From contig CAIIXF020000001.1 of the NCBI GenBank assembly GCA_903813345.2, forward strand, positions 8,623,098-8,687,097: a DNA stretch of 64,000 nt, read 5' to 3'. The translations under genes were made by a program, and so were the position numbers. Positions 55,264-64,000 of the stretch are shown here, in pieces (position 1 is the stretch's first letter; every line of letters begins with the position of its first letter). The stretch comes from Owenia fusiformis. Taxonomy: Eukaryota > Annelida > Polychaeta > Sabellida > Oweniidae. The notes beneath the pieces are model-generated. The model ran no database searches, had not been told where the DNA came from, and worked only from the letters and a program-made list of their open reading frames with translations.

Positions 55264-55913
55264 CAGTGATTTCATTAATGGCGTCCTTCAATGGAGAGGA
55301 CGTAAATCAAGATTGGGAAGACGTAAAATAAAAAATAAAAAATGTTTTTGGGACGCAATTTGAATTTCCTTCCCGGAAGTTGCTTTCTTATTGTAAATGG
55401 TACGAGTCATGTGATAGCACAAATAGTTAACCAATACTCGATATCCGAGCAGTAATCAGTACGAGTCTTACAGTTGGCCGCTAGCTGAAGACAAGATTTA
55501 AACCATTTTCTATTGGTCAAGTGTGATCACAAGATCATTATTTAAGAATGCGCATGCGCAAGAAATTGAACCTCGCGTAGATTGCTCCTAAACTAAAGCA
55601 AAATCAGTAGCTAATTGCTTCGAAATACACAAAGAAAATGTGTTTCTAATGGTTGAGTATAAGTTATACCTCACAAGTGATGGTATCTGTATCATTCAAT
55701 GACATACTAGACTCGTCAGAACACTGATTTAGACTGATAAATAGCAAAAGCGATACAAAACTTAATCAATTTTATTTCGGTTAGTGTAAAAGTGTGACTT
55801 TGAATTCCCGGGAACATTTTTTCAAGGGACGTAGTTTTTTGAGGGGAGACGGATTTTTTGAAAATCGTTACGTCCCATGGACGCAATCTTGGACAAACCT
55901 ACTGAAAACACTG
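55264..55913. mobile_element. CAGTG-ended element, hAT-like
   Basis: Ends CAGTGATTTCATTAATGG and, inverted, CAGTGTTTTCAGTAGGTT. Subterminal GGCGTCC/GGACGCAA motifs on both sides recall the element at 35136-35843, so the two may belong to related families. No flanking duplication was found. Confidence 0.5.
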
Positions 55914-56976
55914 ACTATACAGCAGGCAAATAACAACGATTCTAATTCATTGTGAAATAACTTATTATGTTGTGAGTTCTGACTGTTGATCTGGAGATGT
56001 TTTGTCGACATGGGTGTCGCAGAGAGCATTTGATTGACAATCAACCTTTCCTACATTCAATGCCAGCTCTACTACTGTGCCATTATTTGATTCAAAATAA
56101 TTAGGAGTTGTTATTTTTAGTTACGAAAATGCTCTGTCAAACTTTAACTCATGGGGTTACTTCATCCTCGTGGGACTTCGACCATGGGGTTATTTCAACC
56201 ATGGCTGATAATTCAAATTTTGGGGTTCAGCCACCACACAAAGAAGATGAACATAACAAATAAGCAGAAATGTGTAAATTACATATCCCCGACCTCAAAC
56301 ACTCCATCCCATCCCTCCACCCATCAGCATGGTCTAAACAATATATAAAGTAAACTTGGTTGCTACAAAAAAGTGTCACCCCTCACTCACTCAATTAACA
56401 GTTTCTGTAAGTAATTACATCAGCTATAACTAAGATGTAAATTGTAGTCAATCATGATCGCTGACTAAAAATCAATAATTTTCCCCAACATTCAGCATAG
56501 TATACAGCTACGTAACAAGATTATTTTAGTCCTCTGCAATGTAATTCTAATGATTTCGTAATGAGTTAATCTTATTGATGATGTTGAGTTATTAAGTTTT
56601 AATTACGAGTTGTAATCTGTATATGGAGGCATTAGCATACGTTTTCGAAAGTAAGAAACCTTTCAGTTTTCATAAGGTTCGTGGCTTCTTTGTTCGTAAA
56701 CATGTAATTCAAGGTATTCATATGTAGAAATATGAAAATAATATCAGATTGAAGATTTGTTTTGCAAAAAAGTTCAAATGGAAAAATATAGTCATTCATT
56801 TGTTATTCAAGAACAAAAAATGGTCAGGTAAAACATATGTAGTTTTACCAAATGATTGACTCTATTTCACCATGTATATCAATCAAACAGTGCTTTTGGC
56901 CATCAGCCTAAAACTTTAACATGGATTTGTTGATTTAAACTTCACATTCCATTATGTTGTGGATAAGAAGTATATA

Positions 56977-57462
56977 CTGTAGATTGGGTTAATTTGGCGC
57001 TACTTAATTTGGCGATTTTGCCATTTTTGGCATATTGGCGGCTATTTAATTTGGCGGATATGCAAAAAAAATTTTTATTAACTTACGCGTTGTTTGCGAA
57101 TTTTATGTTAATTTTTTCTTTTGAGGACCACTGGCAATATTCACCACGTTTGTACATTTTTGTGAGATCATCCTTTACATTTTGCACCTCGATTGATGCT
57201 GCTACTATACTGCACTTTTCCTTTCTCGTTTTTCCCTGAGTATTAACAAGTGACTGACCAGTTCTGAGCCAATTTATGAGAGACATTTTTTCATATTTTT
57301 GGAAAAAACTAAACCGGAAGTGACCTAAATACACTCGACGAAATACCCTAGATAATTCCCGGGGATTCATTCTAAATTTTGGCGAAGATTTATATTGGCG
57401 AATTTTTCAATTTCGCCAAATTCGCCAAATTAAAGCGGGCGCCAAATTAACCCAATCTACAG
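56977..57462. mobile_element. TA-flanked MITE with repeated TTAATTTGGCG motifs
   Basis: Ends CTGTAGATTGGGTTAATTTG (both sides, inverted) with TA immediately outside each end (56975-56976, 57463-57464), the signature of Tc1/mariner-type insertion. TTAATTTGGCG or ATTTGGCG recurs several times just inside each end. The open frames at 56994-57239 (+) and 57083-57370 (-) are inside it and not recognised. Confidence 0.8.
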
Positions 57463-57770
57463 TAGTATCATCTAGAGTTTGGCAAAAACATATCAGATAT
57501 ATTTAAGCTGTACATGTAATTTTAAAATGGTAGTATGACCTTTTTGTTAAAAAGATACATTTTGAAAATGGCATTTCTTGCTATTCTGAGATCTGTATAC
57601 TTTAAAGTGTACTTTAGCACAAAAAAGACTTACTTTAATAAGGGTATTGATGAGAACTCAGTATTTCATTTGATACCTAGGATCATTCAGATAGATCACA
57701 TGGGAGCTTATAATAAATTATCAAAATTATTTTTTTGTTCTTTCACATTTTTCATGTTTATATGTTTCAG

Positions 57771-58643
57771 ATGGGTCGGTCACGGAGAAGACGAAGGTCG
57801 TGTAGCAGAGATTCTTCTTATGACAGCTATGATAGGAACAAGCGACGCAAGGTCTCTAATAACAGTTACTATGACGATTACAAATATAGGCATTCCAGGT
57901 CTAGATCTCGCACTCCTCGCAGGTAAGATTGCCAAATATAATAATAATAATATTTTTTTATTTTTTACAATTTTAAGGTAAATCAAAATATTAAATTTGA
58001 AATTTGGCTGAAGTGCAAATATTCATTTTAACATGTTCGAGGGGGTTTAGTATTATGTAGCTTGCCAAAATTTTGCAAAATCATTGCTTCGTTTACTACT
58101 TCCTGTTTAAACAGCTTTATCTGTACCAATCTCTCTCCATAAATTTAAAAAGAAAAATTGAATTCTGAATGAATTGCAACATGTTATGTTTACAGGACGA
58201 TGATCTGGTAATTCATGAAACATGAACATACTCTTTAGATACGTTTAGATCTGTATTTATAATATTTCATGTAACATTAACTAATTTTTATTTCGTGATA
58301 ATGATATCTTAGTAGTAGTATCACATGACTGTTACATGAATATATTGTACATGGATGGTTTCTATCACACATATTTAATATTATGTTGGCTTTTACCACA
58401 TTCTGTTTTTGTTCTTCTAGACGTGAATACACCCCAGATTCTTACTACAGAGAAAGATCTTATACTCCTGAACGTGAGTATCAAAGACGGCAAAATAGAC
58501 GGCATCGTTATGACGACAGATTTGACTACAATTCTGACTACGACAGGTACCGATCACAGGATGAGAGTCGCTACCGTAGCAGTAGGCGGCGTCCTCGCCA
58601 CAGACGACAACATCGCAGATCGGAAAGTACTAGTACAAGCGTG
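57771..58643 (+). CDS. Probable CDC-like kinase (CLK/LAMMER), N-terminal RS-rich exons
   Basis: Two exons, 57771-57922 and 58421-58643, joined in phase 2. ATG lies right after acceptor TTTCAG, so at least one non-coding exon should exist upstream. The product is an Arg/Ser/Tyr-rich chain: MGRSRRRRRSCSRDSSYDSY, YRHSRSRSRTPRR, REYTPDSYYRERSYTPEREY, ending RRSESTSTSV. This order of RS dipeptides, YDD/YR repeats and a basic RRRPRHRRQHRR block is typical of the N-terminal region of CLK kinases, which phosphorylate SR splicing factors in the nucleus. The kinase domain is not in the window, so an SR protein or other RS-rich protein cannot be excluded. The donor may be GTAGGT at 58644 or GTACCT at 58648. 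Confidence 0.6.
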
Positions 58644-60126
58644 GTAGGTACCTTTCTTTAGCCCTCCCTTGCTGTCCAAGCCATGATTTGAGAATCACCA
58701 TGACTGAGCTAAAATTGCATTAATTTACCCTTGTAGAAAAATTCAATAATAGTGGTAAGAGGTAAATATTTTGTTTGAAATATTTGGTAAGTTGAAACTA
58801 ATTTGAGTTAGTCTGCAAGGGTATCAAGCATTTTAAAACATTTCCATGGTTAACATAAAATCAATAAAGTATAGATGGCGTCAAAGTCGGGAATGTTGCA
58901 AGAAATGTACTCTTAGCTTGGAAAAATCAAAGATGTGGAATTCTATGCTTGCTATTAAAATGACAAATGTTTCACAAAGTTTTAATTGATATATCAGAGT
59001 AGAGATAAATCCCATTAACCTCATGTTAATCACAGTTTACAAGGCGATGTTTTTACTTGTAAAATAAGTTTGAAATGAATTGTATTGTTCATTCACTTTG
59101 TGGTTATGTTTGCAACAATATTATTTTTACGAATGTCAAGTACCAATTTAAAAATTGGGTCTTGGGGATGGATGTGAGTGATGGTTGAATTTAATATATT
59201 GTATTTCATGATTTGAATTTACAGAATATGAAATGGTTGTAGCATTTACTCAATTTTTCTGTGTGTAAAATGTATAGGTTATAGGAATATGCTGAATATA
59301 CATGTAGCATGCATTAAATCTATTGAATTTTTTAATTTGCAATTTACAAAATTTTCGTATTTTAATTCATGTCCATGATTTTGGTAATACAAATAAATTG
59401 CTTATGAATAGGTCATTGGGTGATTAAGAAGTTCACATAATAGAGCATCAATGTGTAATTAGATTGTAGGAGACAAGAAAGCTGAATGAAAATCAGTATT
59501 TCATTCTCTTGGGTTCATCATTTAGTGTTTATACTTCAGTAAGAACCATGAGTCACAAAATTTAATATGTCTCTTATGTCATGGTGACTGTGACTATTGG
59601 CTTTCATTCATTTTTATGTTAATCTCAAAATTGTATCTGGAATTCTTTCTTAATTAAAGATAGGCTGCTGAATTCACATTGCTCATGTCTTCTTGCCCAT
59701 AATTAGAAAACAATCACGTTCATTAGTATAATTTCTTGAAGAGTTTATCATTCATGTTGCCTGGCCCAATTAGATTTGGTATAATTTGCAAGCTAGAGGA
59801 CCAACCCAAAGCGTGGGTTTAGTTGGATTGATGGTATAATCTGACAGTGTGTATTATAATAAGATTTCTATTGATTTGTGTACATTCAAACTCACACATG
59901 ATAGAATTCACTAATACCACCAAAGGGAAGTCAGTAGCTGGAGGCAGGCTGGCTACTTTTTCATGCCAAGAGTCCAAGACGCTTTGCCGCTTAATTTCTG
60001 GTAGATTCAATCTAAGCACATTTGGAGGACAACTTCATTATATTATATTTGGAATGAACTATGATGTTTGGTTTGAGACGGGTCTTAGTTCGTAAACCAT
60101 GAGAACATTATGATGCTATAATGAAG

Positions 60127-60215
60127 CTATATTAGCCACACAAGAAAATATTAGCCACACAGTGATGTATAACCACACAAAGCTGTATTAGCCACACTGC
60201 TGGCTATGAATACTT
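60127..60215. repeat. Short repeat of TATTAGCCACAC
   Basis: TATTAGCCACAC occurs three times within about 90 bp, with a fourth related ATAACCACAC, at irregular spacing. Confidence 0.7.
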
Positions 60216-60675
60216 GAAAAGTTAAAAATGTTGAATTTTTATACTTGACTCAAGATTGACACATAGAAATAAAGATGAGTCTGCGATGTTAGTGAAGAAA
60301 TTCAGGATCAGATGTCTAATACCACGATTGATGACAGTAAACAATGAAATCAAGGATATAGATAGGAAGCATTAGCATTCATATTTTAAGTGTATAGAAT
60401 TTCATGATGTTGAAAAAATCTTGATGGTTGGATGTTTTTAAGGAAATACTGGTATGTAAACAACTTGACTATCTGTGGAGCATGAAATCTTAAACAGGAT
60501 TGTTACCTTATATATGTTAAAAATAATTTATTTATAATTATATTGTATAGGAGAGTGTTTCAGGAACAGATGTCTTCATAATATATTGGTTTCAATTAAA
60601 GTATGGATAAACTATTCGCAGAAAATTATACTTTAGAGATTTTCTTCATTGAACTAGTAGTGAGCTTATCCTTTT

Positions 60676-61044
60676 ATATGCCCAGAGGGGGAGAAACACC
60701 AGAGTTCAAAGATGACATACGCTTATAATGTAAATCTGTATTGAGATGACATCATCGCTGATTGGTCAAAAGTCGACAAACAAATGACGTCATCAATGGC
60801 GGTTTCAAAATTTTCGAAATACGCTTCGAATAATATCATGTTCATTTCTGGCGTGTTAACCAATATCAGAGCTTTTTATTTCACATCAAGATTAAGAAAG
60901 GTGTACGGAATATGCGTATATCAATTACAACATCCCATCGAAGTGTATATTTGATAACTAGCCGACGAAAATTCGAACGAACGAAGGTGGTAAGCAAGAG
61001 AGGTAATTATGTCTGTCATCTTTAAACTCTGGGGCTTTCCCTCC
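60676..61044. mobile_element. MITE of about 370 bp in the presumed CLK intron
   Basis: Inverted ends share CCAGAGTT(C/T)AAAGATGACA and GAGGGGGAG/GAGGAGGGA, about 40 bp in all, next to TATA. The interior contains ATGACGTCATC, another CRE-like palindrome. Confidence 0.55.
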
Positions 61045-63071
61045 TCTTTATATGCCTAAGCTACATTGCGGTTAGAAACAACCATTCTGATACAACTAGC
61101 TAATAACATAGAATTTAATACATATTTCTCTTATGTCAGTTTGGTTATGGTTTACTATTAGTCAACATCACCAGTTTCTCGCTTGACTAGATAATTGCGA
61201 GAATTTCCAGAAACAGTTATTCTTTGGGCAGAGTAGGTCTACTTTACCATGAAAAACTGATATGGAAATTGGACACAACATCTAAAGACATACCAGTCAT
61301 TGTAATCACTCTAAACCCTGAAGAAGTAAGAGATAAGTATTCCGAAAATAGTTAATGCACAATTACAGAAATATTATTTGATTTTCTATATTACTTACAA
61401 AGGTTGTAATAAATCAGCAAATGTGATAACATTTCTCAGGTTATATCAACCTTTAGATACTAGTATATTTTGGAATAATCTTAGCTCCTTATTAATGGTT
61501 AAGATTGCCAGTCTTTGCACCATTTCTGGAGCTAAATGTTTTTCTTGATGTTCATTCTAATTCTAATATCTCAATTTACTGTTCAATCATGGTGTAAGAC
61601 CCTCTGTAATTTGTTTATTGGTGATTCGTAGCTCTGTATGGGTCATGGAAATCATATTACATACTAATATAAGCATTTGTAGGATTTGTTAATTAAGTTT
61701 GTCGTCATGAGATATATCATCTCTGGAATTATTTTTTCGAAGTATTGCAGTGATCCGAATTTTTAACGTTTCTGAGTAGCATACTAACATATACATACCT
61801 TTCTTTCATTTTGTAAACCAGAGAAAGCTTTCTGAACGCCTTAGGGAACAATGTATATCCTTGGGTCTTAAGGACCTATTGATTTTGTTTGAGTCCCTTG
61901 TCGCCAGCAGTATTTAGAAATTGGCAAATTGATGAAATAATGTTATATTATTTCCTGTAGAAGAGAAAACTCAATTTCCAGAGAAGTATCTCTAAATCAT
62001 TTGATTTCATTCAATTTTTGGAAACCTTTGTTCTTTTGAATCTAAATTTTTTTCTAATCATACTTTCTTTTGATATTATTTTTCATTGGCACGAAAAACA
62101 GTGTTTGAAAAGCTAGGCCTTTTTGTGGAGATATTTAAAACTTACTTTATATGTGAAAGGCCTCTTTTCTTTTATTTGGGCCTAAATCAGGGGTGAAAGC
62201 CCATCTATATATACCCTTACATGTCTGTCACTCACTAGGGGTAGTCTGTTCACTTCTGACCAGAAGTTATCCTAAATGTTTTAAATCATAATGATCTATA
62301 GACTTTGGTGCTAACCTTCATTTGTAAAAAGATCAAGTTTATCCAGAAATAATTGACCCCTGGTAATTCAAAATTAGATATTGAAGAGGATCTCTGTCTC
62401 TGGGATAAGATGAAACATTTTTTAGGTCAGTCAAATGATTTGGACTTGTAATCATTCCTTCCTTTATCTGCAATAAATGGATGGGAAAGTAAAGAGAAAC
62501 TTCCTATTGTATTGATCATTTGCATGTATAAGTCCTGTTTTCAATATGAGCCTATAGATGGTGTTGATGTATTACATAGTTGTTATGGAATGGTTGTCTA
62601 CCCCTGCCTTAGGTGTTTGAGTTAGTTAATATGATATTCGAAATACCTTTGTCTTGAATTCCAGAATTACATATATTTTTTTTCAAAAAAGTTGATCTTG
62701 AATTTAGAATACACAAAAATAAAGAATACAGAAGCTGTATTCAGATCCTCATAAACATACTTAATATATTATCTGGAACATCTGTAACTTACACTGCCTT
62801 ATCATCTCACTATTAGAGGACCATCCCTTTTCTTTCTGAGCATACAGAGTGTTCTCCTGGCAAGTTAGAAACTTCTTGAAGTTCTGAGGATTAACAGAGG
62901 ATAATCCCTGTGTTCAGATAAGCCAATGATGATTCTCTGGTAGAAGCTACTGGAAAGTTGTAAACCAAAAGTGATGCTGCTGGATATATCCAGAATTTTG
63001 TGCCTTACCAGAGGACGATTCCAAGTATTCAGGAACGCTTTCCACTGAAACTGAATATCCTACCTTGAATG

Positions 63072-63413
63072 TAAACTGCCTATACCAAGGCGGCTGCAAC
63101 TTATTATTGGACCAGCATCCAGATGAGAATTGTTGTGAAAAGTTTTGGTGCAAGCACCAAGCTGCCAGTGCCAGTCAGGATGAAAATAGACACGAAGGAT
63201 TTAGCGGAAGAGAGAACATGGGCAAAAATGCCGACCTCTGAGCCTCCAATTATACTTACTGATGAAGCTGTGTCTGAATGTATAGAAGCAGCTATTGAGA
63301 CTGTAAATGAGGTAAATGAAACCAATGGACAGATTAATGGAGTAAGTGACTCTTCTGTAGAGAAAATCTTGGAGAAATGTACGGATAATTCAGAGACACA
63401 AGAGGAATCTCAG
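63072..63413 (+). CDS. Possible unassigned exon
   Basis: An open frame follows a stop codon at 63071. It includes MRIVVKSFGASTKLPVPVRM and an acidic part (EAVSECIEAAIETVNEVNE), and ends CAG|GTATAG, a possible splice donor. Between a weak acceptor (CATCCAG before 63123) and that donor the exon is 291 bp, a multiple of three. It could be a phase-0 cassette exon of the CLK-like gene, an exon of another gene or chance. A second, Cys-containing frame overlaps (CLYQGGC, CCEKFWC). GC is higher than nearby. I do not recognise the product. Confidence 0.3.
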
Positions 63414-64000
63414 GTATAGAAGCGTCCATCTTTAAATGGCTACCTATCTATCTGTTGGCTGAGTCAGGTGAATTCAACACATAAATGGAACCTCATTAAC
63501 CCTCAATACAGTTAAGGAATTCATCTACATTTTGTACCCAGATGTATTCAGATATTTTTTACATATTTTACTCTGATTGATTGTGTGGCTTTAAAAATGA
63601 AACGTATACACCAATGCTGATCATGAACAGAGTTTGGATCCTGATTGATTCTGACTTATGTGTACATAATGATTCTGGAATGGAAGCAATGTTCCCAAAA
63701 TATATTTAACATGGAACTAAGGTTGATAATGGAGGATTTTGACTGCCAGCCAACAGATATGATTCAGTCGTTTAAATCTTTACGCTGATTCAGAACTTTG
63801 GTACACTCTTTCTTTATTTACTTCGCAATATGGTGTTGAAAGAGTTGTCATTTCCTCAATGGTATTGTCTGTCGTCTGTCTATGGGCTTGACCTTGATTA
63901 GATCCATTGACTGACTTGGATTCATCACATTGAGTTAAAATGAAGGAAAAGAAAGTGTGTACCAATTCAAACAATCACTAAACACAAAACAATTTTCTTC

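Larger units (their letters stand above)
48921..57770. other. Region between PREB and the CLK-like gene
   Basis: The first part is the PREB 3' UTR; its end is not determined. The rest is repeat-dense: small hairpins (49351-49374, 49591-49621), a composite inverted repeat (51866-53954) with two smaller elements inside, a foldback carrying a retroposed insert (54118-54880), a CAGTG-ended element (55264-55913) and a TA-flanked MITE (56977-57462). I see no convincing gene. Upstream non-coding exons of the CLK-like gene may lie here. Confidence 0.5.
58644..64000. other. Presumed large intron of the CLK-like gene
   Basis: No kinase-domain exon is seen. The stretch holds a short TATTAGCCACAC repeat (60127-60215), a MITE (60676-61044) and a possible exon (63072-63413). 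The rest is AT-rich DNA in which I see nothing. Confidence 0.45.

Noticed and set aside
56994-57370. Transposase candidate frames in the TA-flanked MITE
   Set aside because: Neither frame shows DDE-type or DNA-binding motifs; the element is 486 bp and non-autonomous.
58336-58647. 103-codon frame overlapping the RS exon
   Set aside because: It is an off-frame reading of the RS-coding exon, which joins in phase to the exon at 57771.

Overview
The window is nuclear DNA of an invertebrate animal. It is AT-rich, genes are split into many short exons with GT-AG introns, and intergenic and intronic DNA is full of small transposon relics. Conserved metazoan genes (PPP1R42, PREB, a CLK-type kinase N-terminus), mariner- and hAT-like relics and frequent ACATGTA-type motifs suggest a marine lophotrochozoan, possibly a mollusc. 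That last step is inference.

Gene layout. (1) 2192-22321 (+): a 21-exon gene for a large secreted type I membrane protein. It has a signal peptide, a long extracellular region resembling metazoan LolA-like-domain proteins, four cysteine-rich Apple/PAN-like modules and a C-terminal membrane anchor. (2) 38262-27038 (-): a complete nine-exon PPP1R42 (LRRC67) gene, 353 codons, every splice phase consistent. (3) 42085-48920 (+): a complete nine-exon PREB/SEC12 gene, 432 codons, head-to-head with PPP1R42 across 3.8 kb. (4) 57771-58643 (+): the Arg/Ser-rich first coding exons of a probable CDC-like kinase; the kinase domain is not in the window. A possible extra exon lies at 63072-63413.

The most striking object is a 9.1-kb LTR retrotransposon (11304-20451) in the sense orientation inside intron 16 of gene 1, between two cysteine-rich modules. 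Its LTRs are very long (3.3 and 2.9 kb). Each carries a TATA box, a poly(A) signal, a tandem array of about 230-bp units and an open frame for a membrane-spanning protein. The 2.9-kb interior codes only for Gag plus protease, with one in-frame amber codon; no reverse transcriptase, RNase H or integrase is visible. The LTRs are nearly identical apart from loss of about two array units in the 3' copy, so the insertion is young.

Other repeats include MITEs and foldbacks of several families: hAT-like (773-969, perhaps 35136-35843 and 55264-55913), Mutator-like (6582-7552), a decayed mariner (8238-9244), TA-flanked (56977-57462), long foldbacks (31766-32778, 40115-40729, 54118-54880), an element with a tandemly doubled terminal repeat (52024-52927), an 11-copy 43-bp minisatellite (25461-25933) and a degenerate tRNA-Leu-like sequence with a T-run terminator (30372-30458). 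No bacterial features or CRISPR arrays were seen.

The three recognised genes work in different places and do not form a pathway: PREB in COPII vesicle formation at the ER, PPP1R42 at centrosome/cilium-type structures, and a CLK in phosphorylating SR splicing factors. Exon models rest on reading frames, splice consensus and phase agreement only.
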